Source: Mycteria americana (Eukaryota > Chordata > Aves > Ciconiiformes > Ciconiidae). Taken from it: a stretch of DNA of 64,000 nucleotides. The notes under the pieces are model-generated. The model had not been told where the DNA came from, made no database searches, and saw only the letters and a program-made list of their open reading frames with translations. The stretch lies in NCBI RefSeq assembly GCF_035582795.1, contig NC_134372.1, positions 34,962,316 to 35,026,315 of the forward strand, written 5' to 3'. Each line of letters begins with the position of its first letter. Position 1 is the stretch's first letter. This document shows positions 30,701 through 45,700 of this stretch, piece after piece. Both the position numbers and the translations under genes were made by a program.

Positions 30701-33700
30701 CTGACATGACTCGTCCTCAAGTCAAGGCCATGGTGGCTATTATTATCTTATTTACAGAACAGTTAACAATCTTACAAACTTCTCTTACCACAATATAAAA
30801 TCATTTTATTTTCAATTAAATATACAGCAAAACTTAACACCCATAGGTTCATATGTATTTGAAGAAAGTCCTTCAGCTTTGCAGAAAATTAACCGTATTA
30901 TTTATTATATTGAAATTCCAGTGGACAGCATGCACTGACTGACAGTTTGAAATAAGGTGAAAAGTGAGAACAACATAACTAGAAGCTAACTGTCCTAACA
31001 GACCATCTAATTCTTGACCTTGTACCTTTCAGAAATAGCAGGGAACTAGAAAAGTTTTCAATGTCATGTTACATTCACTCTTTGCATATCTAACACTTTA
31101 TTAGGTATTAATTTATTTCACTATCCATTCATTCCATTTATCTTTTCTGACTTCCATTAAAAGTGGAGAGTATCTGCAGTGTATTTCCAGAACAATTATT
31201 TTACAGTTGGTCATTAAATAAAACTAAGGGAAAAAAAAGAAAAAAAAATTAATACAGCATGTGTTTTAACATCAGAAATTGGTTTGTACCTCATCTGTGT
31301 TGTAGATAATCTGCAGCCCCGAAGAGATCATCTCAACCAAATAGAGGAGAAATAATGACACAGCGTTTATCTGAAGTAATTAAAGACAGAAAAGAAACTA
31401 TAATTAACTTTATGTTTATTTGACTCCAATAAACATAAACAAGCGAAATGTGATATTACTCACTAACAAAGACGGTCCCACTATAAGACAGTTTTGGTTC
31501 TTCAAAAATATTATCCTAATATACCAATATCCTAGACGTAATGATGTGGAAACAATCAATAGGAAGAAATGCCACAAACAAGCATTGTCCTCTACAACTT
31601 CTGCTGCAGTATCATTTTTTAAATTATTTGAAACTATGATATTAAAATACTTTGCTTAGGCATACTGCTTTGACCCATAGGCAATCACCTTAGTCACAAG
31701 CTGTTTCACGCTTACATATATGACAATTTATTAGTAAGCAGAGCACCAAGAAGGCAAGTAGCATACTGAATAGCACACAGCACATCTAAAAAGCAAATCA
31801 CTTTATTCCTAACTGGAATTTTAGCATTATCATCTGACAGAAGTATAATTACAACATTCAGATATGATTATATTTGTGAAAAACTGTTTTCTTTTGTAGC
31901 TGTACATAGCATTTATTATTAACAGTAATTACCTTCAGCAGCTGTACGGATGAGCATCATAATGTCAATTTATTAATGAATCAAACAAAACCGCTTTTGT
32001 TACACAGAATTCTAGTATAATTGAGAATGTGTACAACTTCAATAGAGAAAATAAGTTTATCACAATAACTTGCTTCAATGAGCTATAAAACCACAATCTC
32101 AGTGACATCTAGAGAAACCATCTAGAACAAAAAATTGGATCCTTATCTGAAACACAGCAGATTAAGAATAAGGTACAAATTCTAAAAATTCCAAAAGATT
32201 TAGAGACCACTGACTCCAGTTTCTTAATACAATCTGAAAAGCACCAAGTACAGCAATAATGGCAGACCAGCTACGTAATATATTCCATTCTTCCCAACAG
32301 AACCACCTCAGTCACTCTGTTTTCTGTTGTCTACACAGAGCTGAAAACCCTCTATTCTTTGAGATTTGCTGATGACAGAGGGAATGTGCATTCATGTTTA
32401 TGGGAAGGGTTGAGTCACCACAAAAAACAGAGACTTTGAACTATCATACAGTACTCCCTAGGTCCCAAAATTATTGTCTCCTCCTGCAGATAAAAGATGT
32501 ACATGTTCAGGAAGCTTCACATAGAGTCCAAAATGCTAACTTAGGATAACTCCAGAAATTCCTTTTCTCATACATTTCCTGAATCCAACACATTTACTGT
32601 ACAAACTATTTAAGTGATGTTGTCACCATGAAATTAAATAATTATCAACCTGCTGTCACTTCTGAATAATTTCACTAGCAATTTCTGAACTAAAAAGAGT
32701 ACACGGAGTCATGGAATGCAAAAGAACAAGGTCATGACTGCAAAAAAATGGCCTGAAGGTAAAGAGAAAGGAAAAAAAAAAAAGAAAGAATATATCAACA
32801 CTTTGGAAAAGGAAAGACAACAAAACAATCAATTATGTAATTACTCTGACTAGAAACCACTACACAAAATAGCAAACAACAAATTTGTGACTAGACAAAG
32901 CTGTTGACAGTGTACATTAAATCTTTACTATGAATGAAAATGCTCAGACTTATGGAAAATTAAGCTGGGAATGTTAATAAAAATTAAAATATTCAATGTA
33001 AGATTGCTAAATCTTTCACTTCACTGACTACTTCAACATATTTTGCCAGGATTATTTATTGACAGCCATCTGTTGGTCTCAAAAAGAAGGAACTTTATAA
33101 ACAAACACCCATCTACCTCCACAAATCCCACAGTTATTTCAGTACCTTCTGACCAAAACATACCACTGAGTTATAATTCAAAACAGTCCATCTTCTTCAC
33201 CAAAAGATGCAGAAGGAATCTCAATTTTATCAAGTACAACACATCTAACACAAACCTAAACAGACAGCTGCATCATGAAAGAATCAATACAACAATAACA
33301 TTATTTAAAATAATCCAAACTTTCATTTACATGCACATGCATATTTTACCTGAAGGTGACCATATTCCTTATGGGAGAAGACCTCATCTCCAGTATGTGC
33401 ACTGAAAACAGAATGAAGACATTCAGATGGTTTGGGATCTTGCTTAAATTGCTGAACCTAAAGGTGAATTAAAGGCAAAACATAAAATCAAAGTCAATAA
33501 TTTCAGTGTGTTTGGCAACCACAAATTCACTATCTAAATCAGGTAGTTCAAAATTTCTTGACATGACCACTATGTAAAACTTAGAAACTTATCAGAAACT
33601 ATTTCATATATACTTAAGTATACATATACTTAAAGAATACAAATATTCAACACATCTGTCTAACCTCTTTGGGTCTGGTAGAAAAAAAAAATCTGTAATA

Positions 33701-36700
33701 GCTATCTGTAGCTACAGATGCTTAGTCACTTTCATCTTCTGGACAAACACCACCTCATTTTACTGGAGCTGAAATCTTAGCAGAAAGCGTGTCAAAGCAT
33801 ATCACGCCCACCCTGAATTCACAGATCTGAAATGTACATATAGAATCCTGACCTATAAGCTCTCAGCTGGCTCACCACCTTTCCCTAGCAGAGTACCATG
33901 AATTCCAGCTACTCTCTCACATATGGGGCAACTCCCCTCCCCACCTTCCTGGCCTGTCCTAAAGAGCCCGTATCCATCCTCCACAGTGTTCCAGTCACTT
34001 GAGCTATCCTACCACGCCTCTGTGATCCCATGAGATCATAGCCCTGGAGCTGCACACATACTTCTATTTCCTCCTTTTTGTTCCGCATGCTGCATGCATT
34101 AGTGTACAAGCATTTCTGAGGGGCACCCAAGCATGCTGATTTCCCAGAAAGGGTATGAGAGCTTTCTTCTCCATAATGCTGTCCCATAGTACCTCCTTAT
34201 TTCCACATGTATGCTTGGGACAATTCCACTTCAGTTAATGCTATGTGCCTTCTGTTCACATCACCCCAGGCCCTTTGCTTGCTTACCCCATCCACCACTT
34301 CCTCACTTGATCGTTGAGCACTCTCTCTCTCCCTCACCATTCCTAGTTTAAAGCTCTTACTGGAGTGCAAGAGCCCAAAACTTATGTTGGGAACAACAGT
34401 TTTAATAATTTTTATGAATAATGATCCATAAAATTTAATAATTATTGTTGTACCATTGGACAATGTGACAAAGGTTTTAAAACAAAAAAGAAACGTTTAT
34501 TGTCATTAATAATAAATAATAGTTTTTAAGCCTTCTGGGTTATAGACCTACAAAAGTATTCAGAAATTGCCACACGTAGATCATGTAACAAATGAAAAGC
34601 TGCAAGAGCTCAGAATATCTAGTATAAAAGAGTACATGGGAAAACAAAGATTTCTTTTGGTGAACACAGCTTGTGACATTCAGATGTACAGTGAAATGTT
34701 TACAAATACTGGAAGACAAAGCTGATAGCTTAAAAAGAAAACAAAGATTATAGATAGGAAGAATAGTACCCCAGATTAAAATGACTTTTTATTCATGGAC
34801 ACTATCATTGGACCTCAGAATGAGCCTCTATGACACAGAATGTCTTATGATGGAGATGGAATGCAATGAGATGAATTACTAATACAAGAGGTTAAAACAA
34901 AGGAGTGAAATAAGAACTACGGTGGTTTTAAAGTAGCTTTGATTCCTTTTCCGTCATGAAATACAATGTCTGCTACCTTACAAAACCATTTGAGAAAACA
35001 ATCTGGACTGTCAGAGTGCTGCCAACAGGGCAGAGAAAGGAAATCAAATTCACAAAGAAAAGAATGAAAGTAACAAAAGAAGATTCTTCTCCATAATTCC
35101 TCAAGTCATGCTATGCTCTCCAACAGTTTTTGAATTTTCTAACCATCATTGCCAGGACCTGGTCCATGTTTCACAACATTTTCAACACTGATCTTATCTT
35201 CATGTGATATTCTTCTCCACCAACAAATCATACATAGCACATCGCATGTGCCTCAGAAGCAAGAAAGTGAATACTATTTTCTGGAGTTATCATGTCTAGT
35301 CCATGAACACATTCAATACATTTTAGGTCATAACTCATATGTTCATTAGCAATAGAATATAACATCTGCAATTTTTGTCACAAGCAGCATCATCTATTCA
35401 AGTCATGCCTGAGCATTTGGGCAGATATAATTCATATTATTAAAAAATACCCTCATTCTACATGAGGCCAGCACATAGAGTCTCTCAGAATAAAGTCCAA
35501 TTTGACTTATGTCTGTTAGGTACCTCAGACTGCTTACTACTACTTTGTAGGAAGAGAGAAGCATTTATAGTAATCAAGGCAGAAACAGAAAACCAGCATG
35601 TCAGCAGTGTGACACCTGTGTTAATTTAATGCTGATTATTCATATCTGCAGTTATCATCCTCAAAACAAACCACTGCATGTCAAAGAGAAAAACAACAGC
35701 TCAACTGTAACAAGATCAATTTAGGTCAAGATCATTTAAAGATGTAAGACTGCAAAGAAACAGGCTAAGAAAACTGAGAAAAAAACCACCATGTCAGCAT
35801 AAATACAACTGGCAATACACCTGATTTGCTTATTATTATTATTATTACTGATATCAGATGCCTACGGACTTTACATTTCAGTTTGCATGCTTAGAAGTGA
35901 TGGAAGCTATGTGGTAACATGAGAATTATTTTTAGTAATACAGTTAAAAGGCAGTGACATGAAACTTAAAATAATCACATGGAATATAGATATTTAACTA
36001 CTTGTAGAATTACTGCTAACCACTGTGCAAAATTAATCCATCACAACTAAATTTTGATAAGGAAAAGCCCTGAATATTCAAGAATATTCAGGTCATACTC
36101 ACAAGAGGATTACAGGGTGAATATATCAACTGTATTATAACATAAGAAGATTACCCTGTTTCCTTGTTCATTTTGGATTACTGCCCTTCTGAATTTACAT
36201 CATTAAGTCAAAGAATACTGGAAAGTGGCTACTAAAGAAACCAAGCAAAATACTCAAAACGATCACCTAGGTAAGAACAACTGCAAATTCAATAACCACA
36301 TTAACAGTGCAAAGAAAATTCTCCAGCCTTAGCTAAAAGAAATTCTACATCTTTCCATTTAAACATTAAAAAGACATCAAAAAACCCCAATTACTAATGG
36401 TCTAATGTTTAAATGGGATAAATAACGGCAAAAGGAACCCAAAGAAGTTTCAAGTATGCCCTGCAGTTTACTTTGCAAAATGCTGGTGTCTTTTATACCT
36501 CAAAACAATGCTGCAACCTGACAATAGTGAAGCAGCTGTTCTTAGCTGGGACACAGTAATACTGCATTCCCCTTTTGAATTTTATCTATATTTAGAAGTT
36601 AGTTTTCACAGTTTAATTAATCCCTTAGAATTAAGTGAGTGCTTGTGTCCACACTACAGTGTTTTACCTTATCGGCCTGACGCATGTAGCAGTACAGAAT

Positions 36701-39700
36701 TCCTCTCATACACTTTATAGCAGAATGCTCCAGTTCATGAGTCCTTCCCTTGTCATCATCAATACGCCTGGGTAAGAGAGATAACTCATAAAACAAATTG
36801 GAAATGCATTAGGGTGGAAAAAAGAAGAAAAGGACACATTAGTGCTTTGGAATATTAAGTATTTAACTAACACTGTTGTATAGTGGTGCCCATACTCATA
36901 TCAATGTATTTATAGCCCTATCCATCCTTCCTTAATTTAAAAAAAAAAAAAAAAAAGTTTTTTAGTTTATGTTACAACTTACATAAACATTCCCATTTCA
37001 AAATTTAAGAAGAAAAAAAAAATCCTTGCTGATATTATAATATTGCAAGCCACTGTTCTGTGTTCCGTGAGAGATCCACAACACAACGGCAATTTCTCTT
37101 CAACTCTACAAAATATCTGCCATTCATAATCAGTCACTTTCCTGATGATGTTGATAAACTACAGCTGTGCACACAAGAGTCTGAAAGTCTGGGACATACT
37201 CTGAATGTCCAGAAATGTGTTTCAAGATACCTTAGTATTTTTGTACTGTGAAATCAAACAACACTCACAATTACTTTATCACTAAATGTATATTAAAAAC
37301 AATGCCAAATCCCAAGTTATTTTAACTATAAGAAATGTATTGTGTGTAAACAACCTTGATCATTGCATTCATGTGTTCTGTCTTTTCCAGTTCTCAATTT
37401 TTGACTGAGCCTTCCAGAGTGAAAATAACGTTTTCTTACGTATTTGTAACTTACAACAACATGTCTCTGATACAAATATGCAAAACAGCATAATATGCTC
37501 ACTGCTATTTCTCAGTCCACTTTATAGCTGTTCCTAATTTGATTACAGCTCAGTGGATGATAACTACACTGCAAACGAAGCATATCCTTTTCCACCATAC
37601 TTAACATGTTAGTAGTTTGTGCTGAGGTTCTGGTACCTACACTGAAAATTAGGATGGTAGTGATAACTTCAAAAATCATACACATCCAGAAATCATGCTA
37701 TTTAAATAATAATCTTAGATACAAGAAATGCACTTGTTTTCAATTACAAAGTTGAAACAAGGCGGGGGGGGGAAGCAACCCCACAAGGAATAAAACCAGA
37801 TAATGACCAGATAATGCAAAATTAATACATTAAGAATTTTTTAAGCAGTAGGATTTACTCTCAATTTTATCATAAATCCAAAGAGAAATAAGAAGCACAT
37901 GTAAAAGTTCTGAAGTTTTCATGTTACAACATTTTTCCTCTATTCACAACAGCAATGTTTGTTTTCTTAACATGCTCTCAAGAAATTTAGCTTTTATGAA
38001 AGTGAACAGTAGCACCAGCATGAGTCAAGCACAGTAATCTGCATGTGGCAGATAACACAGCCTTCCACATGAGTCTTGTATCTTGGCTCATTTCAGATTT
38101 TAGCCATTCACTTAATTTCAGTCATCAACCTTTGCCCATCAAAGAAAATTTGTTGCACAGCACCTGAAGTTCAGGGCCCTGTTCTGAGCATAACTGGAAG
38201 TAACACAAACTATTTATCTTGCCACTTTGCCCTTCCTTCAACCTGCAACAAATTTCATATATCATCTTCTATGATTCTACATATCGGAAATTAAAGACTG
38301 AATAACTCATTATGCCATGCTCTCTTCTATGAGTTGCTGAAAATTCAAAACAATCACCCCTGCCCCTTTCATTCTTCCTTCTAAATTTTTTCTATTTTTT
38401 TGTTTTCAAATGCTTTTATTTCACCAACAGAAAGAGGCATTAAAAGAAGGATGAAAAGATTTCAATATAAGAAATGAAACTAATAATTACACATTCTGAA
38501 TGTTAATTTCCTTATAATTTTTGCTAGTTTCTCAAAATTTTGAGACCCATTAGATCTCAGGCACAGCATCTCCAGACATAAACACAGATCTCTGTGCATC
38601 TTCTCTTTCAAAATGCATCATTTTGTAACATTTCCTAGAAGACAAATTTAATAACCTTTTTTTCAGATTGGTGTCAGAGGTATGGAACCTAATGCAATAA
38701 ATTGAGACAAAAAACAAACTCAAACTTTTTTATCTGCTAAGTAGATCATCTTTACTTCAACAGTTGCTCCTCGTATTATTTCTGGCCCTTCTTCTGTAAA
38801 ATGTACTAGAATTTTGCCCATGAATGTGATCACTACCTCAACAGAAGTTGATTACTAAAAGGACTAAATTATTCAGTATCTGCACATCATCTTCTTTCTT
38901 AAACACACTGCATTTGAGTTATCATCACCTCTGGCTGTGTTTTCCTGGGTGGCTGGGGTAGCAAGGTTGGAAACAGGGAATACTAAATCTCAGAAAGCAA
39001 TTTCCATAGTTATTTGACCTAAAGGAGAGGGAATTATGAATAAATTATTATGGGAGGTCACTCTCCCATAGTTCTTAAGGTCATACTACACCACAAAAAT
39101 TCCTAACCTACTTCTCTAATGAGTCAACAGTGGAAATGGAAGAAACAGAAAATAAGAAGAACTAACAACTGAGACTGCCCAGCCTTTGTACCTAGCGAGG
39201 ATGACAGTCACTATTATTTTTCAAATATACATTTCTCAGCATTCAAGGATTCAGCTTCCTGTGAGTACCCAGATTGTTACTACCTGCAACAAGCCTGCTT
39301 CTGCTCTGAACTCTACTACTACATTTAAGATCAGCAGTATTCATTGAGTACAGTTTGCCACAATAACCTTTATTTTTAATAGTATTCATTAATTCCTCTG
39401 TTTCACAATATTGGTACCAACTAAATTATATGAAAACATGCTTACTTACCAAAAGTAGAGTGACATTTTTTAACCTAGTAGCTACATAAATATTTTTATT
39501 GAGATTTGGAAACATGTACCATCTCTATGGGTTTACAAAACTGTTTTTGATAAAGCTTCATCTTTTAAAACATTCCCGGGGAACTACACCACAGAAAGAA
39601 TGTAACATGGCAGAGATGTGAGTTTAGAAGTTATTCACCTGTAAGCAAGGGCTAATGCCCAGGCACACGCAGCACAGTAAAGACTGTCGTGTACTTTTGC

Positions 39701-42700
39701 CTTTTGGTTATCCCCGTATGTCTTTGTAGGAAACAGACCTGTGGTTGGGCTTTGATGAAGTAGCAATGTTGACTTAACTGGAAAAAGGAAAAAAGAAAAA
39801 ATGGTATTAGCAGCACTTATATTTCTTCCAGCTTCTACATAGATTTTCAGGAATAAATCAAGATGTGGAAAACCTGTTAGAGCATACACAACATAAAACA
39901 GAAGAGAAAGAAAGGCAAGGAGAAAGACACACACAAAATTTTGTCATGTTTTTTCACTCAAATTAAACCTTTTTACAAAAAATCGGTATTCAAAATTATT
40001 TATGTGTCTCTGTTCTAGTACAACCCATTCCATTCAGAATCTCTACAATGCAACCTAGTAACTTCCCTTTCATGAAAAAAAAGGGGGGGGGGGGGGGAGC
40101 TAGGGGGGCTAGAGTATGTCAATTGCCCCTCCCCCCCAATTTAAATAATTAAACTCTGCAGAACTCTACATTCATAAAAATTACATTTTTAACTTAGGCC
40201 AGATGATTGTATCAATATTTTTAAAAAAGGAAAGGAATGAGTAAGTAAGGAGGAAGGATGACTACAGTTATTTAAATCATTACCTTGACATGAAAACAGA
40301 ACAAGACAGGAATTTTCAAGTTGTCAAAACTGAATTAGAAAAAATACTAAATATTACTTTATTTCTTTTTGTACTTTAATATTTCGCATTCTGTGAATTG
40401 TTTTCCTAAAATTGTGTAATAACCAGCATGCTACAAGATTGAAACTGGGCTTAATGTCCTTGAACATGACCCTTCTAACAATAACCTGTCCATTATAAGA
40501 CAAGAAAGCAATTTTTTCCAGAATGTTATCAAGCATCAATTCAAAAAAGCCTCTTTATTGTCTATGTATTAGAAATTAAGTATTTTAAATGAAAATTACA
40601 GGGGTTTATGGCTTTTTGCATTATATTCTTCAGTGACTTAATACGTTATAGCAAGAACTTTGATAAAATGTTACTTGAAAAAGTCAATATAGATTATTCT
40701 AAAATGAAGTATAAATCCAATAGTAAATTTTTACTGAGGCAGCAGACTGCTTGCAACATAACTGCCCGACAGATAAATAGCAAGCACCACCACAGATTTG
40801 CTGCTGCCAAGCATTAAAAGTAAATTGAACAGTCATCTCCTCTGTAAGAAAGATAAAAGCAATGCATCTACAAAAAGTAACGCATCTATGGATAGACCAG
40901 GCACAACTCACAGATTTCACTTCAAAAAGCAATTTGAATGAAGGGAGTCTCATCCCACATTTTTAGAATGATGGGAAAATTGTTCGCTATTCTATACCTT
41001 TGCCTGACTAAAACTTAAATTTTAAACAGTCAATTGCACAGCCATTAAAAAAACTGATTTTAGAATACAGGCAAGAATTAATTTTAACACAACCCCCCCA
41101 ACACCCAAAATTATTCAAAGAAACCATTGCTTCTTTAACATCTATGCTTTTGGCTTAAAATGATCTCATGATGAAAAGAAAAACACTAAAGTTGGCTTAA
41201 AATAAGTTAGCTAACAGATAAAATTTCAGCACAAAAATACATTGCGGCACCATTAGTAACAAAAATTAACTTCTCACTGCTCACCTGTCAAACTGTTATA
41301 AGTACTACAAAAAAGCTTCTTTCCATTTAAATGTTTCCTCAGCTGTGTCTGGCTAATGCCACAATACTAGGCTACTGCTTTATCCAAAATAATTCTAAAT
41401 TCAGTCTTACAGGTAGACTGGATTTCCAATATACATTTTCATTTTCAGCAAGAAGTGTAATTCAGCCCTCTAATTTTTGCACCTTTCAAACTCCCAGCAG
41501 AAATTTAGGAAACTATCCTCAAGTAAGAATAATGTAGCAATGATATTTAACATTTAAATACCAATTCCAATTCATATCTGCGTTAGTTCAAGCATCAAAA
41601 ATTGTCAGCAGACAATTTTACCTTTACCCCTCCCCATCCATCAGGTGCTACTCAGAATCTCTTCTACCATTTGACAAATGCAGATGATAATTTTGAACAC
41701 TATTTACAGGTCATTATATTTCAAGCAACGTATGAAATATCCAAATACATGCATTATATTATCACAGAAATCTTATGAGTAATTGTAATGACAGAACCCT
41801 TTACCTCTCAGAAAATAAAAATCCTTATTAAAGACTGAAGATATTATTTTAAGACAAAGCTAATTACTGTCATAACCATAACTATAAATATTTTAGTAAG
41901 TTACACTGGAAATCTTTCATGGTAGGAACAATTATTAACTTACCAATTCTGTAATAATGATCTAATTTGTCCCACAGACTTCCCCCCTCTGGTTTGGGAA
42001 GGTTAATGCTTTTAAGTGGCTCATAAATTGAACCTAAAAAAAGAAGAGAAAAAATAAAATCAAGATCAGAGTTAGTTTCATAATTCTACTATTGCTAAAA
42101 ATTACTGCAATACGATTTTTTCATGTTTGTTATACAAAAGCACAATTTATCAAATTTCAATTTGAACAAGAAAAGTTGTAATTTCTATAACCTCAGAGAA
42201 TAGATTTTTCATATTTTTTCTATTATACACACTTTTTCTACAGTACCTGTCCACACAGACAAGACCTTCATCTGGATCTCCAATGCCTTATAGATATTCA
42301 GCTACAGCTAATGCTACATAAATGTATAGTTTAATTATTGAAGACAGCCTATTAAATATAAAGAATTTCCTAGGAACAGTTTCTTAGAAGTTAAGTATGC
42401 TACAGACAGAATTCCTAAAGATATGTAGAAAAACAGAAGGAAGAGGGACAAAAGTAGCCCAAATTTAACTATTACTTCCCTACCTGCCTTCTGAAGTGGT
42501 GAACATGTACAACACTATTAATGTTTTACCTATCCTAACCTTGTTTTCACTCACCACCACAATAATTCATGTCTTGAATCAAAAAAAGGGTTAGCTTGTT
42601 CTCACGTACAAAACTTAAACAACCTATCCAGCAGATAAAACCCCATGTTACCTATATTCCAGAGAAACACAATGCTATCAAAGCCACATCTTTCCTTCTC

Positions 42701-45700
42701 AGTGTCCCACACAGTGACTGCTTCCCTATTTGCACCTGAAAAGTCCATTTTCCTGATAGCTGAAATGAGCTACCTATCAGAAAGACATGATTTCTTAAAA
42801 ATTACTGGGGTAAGCCATTTCCAACTTCTGATTTAGCAGTAACATACTGCTCTCCTTCCATAAATCACTTTGGCTTTATTCAGTGTTCTGGATGGCAAGA
42901 TCTCCCACAGAGCCATTTGATAATGGGAAGAATAAGAATTTCCCCTTTCCGGACTGCATGCTGTCCTTCTGAAAAGCTCAGAGAAATGAATTGCCAGGGA
43001 AGTCCAGTCAGCCAAGCAGTTCTGGCAGGATGCAGCAGCGTGCTCCTATTCAAGTTGCCTCTTTCGCACTCCCAGCACATATCCAAGCGTTAGACAGGAG
43101 ATTGTCCATATACAGGACTCTCATCCAAATGAAATGAATGTGTGTGGAGTGGTGACAGAGGCTTTATTAACCAAGTCCTGTGGTGGGGAGGTTGGAAAAT
43201 GTTTCTTGCCCCTCAGAAACTCAAACCCCACCCCCCAAATTAGCATTACTTTTGTTTTGCAATTGTAGTAGTTAAAAAAATCCACCCCTCTTTGAGCAGA
43301 CTCCTGTGGGTCTGCTGTGCATGGATTCTCTGGTGATGTTTAACACCACATCTGAGCTTCCCCTACAGCCTTGCCTTTCCTCACTGGGAGAGGTTAAGTT
43401 ACAAACAACACGTGCATGTGGGGAAAGGGTCTGACACGGAGGCACAGAGAGCCCAATTTACTTCAGCTGCCTAAAAAAAAACAAAGCTGCAAGAAATGAA
43501 GTTGTTCTGTAATGGAAAAGAAAAACTTGTAATATATCACACCTTTTCTATCTTCTGTTTAAAAATCAACATTCTGAACCCAATTTAAACCAATTTTTCA
43601 AAGCAATTTTATTTTTCTACTTATTTTTGCCTAGCAATCCCTGTCCACTAGAAGATTTGCAATTTATATTGTTATACTATTAATTTAGTTATCTTGCAAA
43701 AGCACACAATACAGTGACCTGCAGTAATTCTAATTTTATAAGGTGTTTCAGTGAAAGCAGGACAGATTATGCATAGGAAAAAATCTTCAGTAAGTCACTT
43801 ATTGCATAAAACGTAGCAAATTTGTAAGAAATATTTACTTACTAGATTTTCAAATGCAAAATAAAGATTCTTACTCTTAGATTTGTTAACCGTATAAGAG
43901 ATACATAGTACACTGTCCTTTGTGTGTGAAAAAGGTTCAGAATGTCTATTTCTTGCAGACTGTTAACCCTAGTACTGCACCATGAAAAACAGTTGAATAT
44001 TCACAAGCACACACACTTATACACACAAGTCAAAAGTTTCTAAACTAAAATTGTTCTAATTTACATACTTACCAGACAATCTGTGACCCTCTGTGGCCAA
44101 CAGAGAAACAAAATAAAGTTATCATGAACAAAAAGCATATTCTTCTATTTCAGAGCATTCAAAGATTTCAACTTTGTACAGAAAGGAGATTGAACAGAAT
44201 AAAGAGCATGAAAATGCCAAAGCACCACCATCTACAAATTAGTCTTTTAGATGTTTAAAACTTTACTGGCAGAAACAAATTAGAACAGCCAGAGTAGACT
44301 GTTGATGAAACAAAAAGGTGAAATGAATTCAAGATTTAAGAAAATTGACAAAAAGTTTTATGCCTTGAAAGTATTCCTTAAACGTACTCCTACTACAAGT
44401 AAGATAAGTTGTTTAAAGGAACACTTAAAATCAAAGTTTTCCACATACTCTTCATTAATTCCTCATTAGCATCTATATAGTTGATGTTTTGCTTGGGTGT
44501 CTACAGTATTCTGCTGGACAAATCCTGTGGTAAGTTATGTTTCATTAGTATCACAATCTAATCAAAAGCAAGAAACAGATAGGATAAACACGAAGCTCGC
44601 TGCTCCTTCCATGTGGTTTTGTAGCAAGACCATAACCCAGTGGAAGCTATTTTTAGGATAGCTAAAAAAAGCCCATCTATACTCATTTCCAAAAGCTACT
44701 TATTAGTTCATTTCAGCAAGACAAAAAACTGCCATAGAAACCTATTTTCAATCACATATTTAAAATAGGTTTTCAAACTGAAAAAAATGACAGCAGCAAG
44801 ACTCTGCAACACTTGAACATAGAAGAATGATATACGCAAATAGTACCCTTGAGTTCTCAGTTTGTACATTCAGAAGAAACAGAACGAGGACATTAATTTC
44901 AAATAATATTTTTCATAAATATCTCATTCCATTGTAACTATACAGTGTGAGTTTTATTTTAGGTAAATAAGTAGATATGCTAGGAAGGAATATAAAAAAA
45001 ATATTTTTTTTTATTTAGTATTTCTTCAGCTGTGTACCGGTGTAACAAACCTATACAAAATTTAAATAGGGTACATGATAGTTCAGCTTTTCTTCCACAA
45101 AGACTGAAGTATGCCCATTATTTCCTTACGTCAGAAGTGGATTGCTGCAAGTCAGTAGCTACTTCAAAATCACTAAAAAACCAAATAGATAGGAAATCAA
45201 AGTGTTGCTTCCTGCATTAATATATTTAATGTCTGATAAGAGAACACTCAAAATCCTTATCCCAAGTCCAATTAAATCCCTGTTTGTCTTCAGATATGGC
45301 ACTGACTAAATACACTATATCCATATTTTGGATCAAAAATTAATCCCCTTTCATTTCCTACCACTTACAGGTTCCTAAGTAATATGATTTCACCACTCTT
45401 CAAGGTGAAGAATTACTAAAAAGGATAGTCATTTCCTTTCAAAGTATTAGAGAACAGGAAGAAATCTGAAACAGCCCAATAACTGATAACAGAGACATCA
45501 CTTACTAGTGTAGAACTAAACTAATAAACAGACAAGATATTTCTGACTTGGCTAAGACATGGAAACCATAAGAAAACATTATTCAGCAGATGAAACTCAA
45601 ATGTACAACAGTTCCAGGAAAAATTTACAATTTAATTATCTCTTCTAAGCAGAATACAAAACTGAAGGAAATTAAGGGAAGTTCTCTGAGGTAAGCTATT

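Larger units (their letters stand above)
27812..31289 (-). other. PHKB: PHKB intron E6-E7
   Basis: Contains the (GAAA)n tract at its acceptor end and the hairpin at 29427-29475. No gene seen. Confidence 0.85.

Noticed and set aside
33043..33405. 120-codon plus-strand frame
   Set aside because: Its right part is the antisense shadow of PHKB exon E5; the rest is intron.
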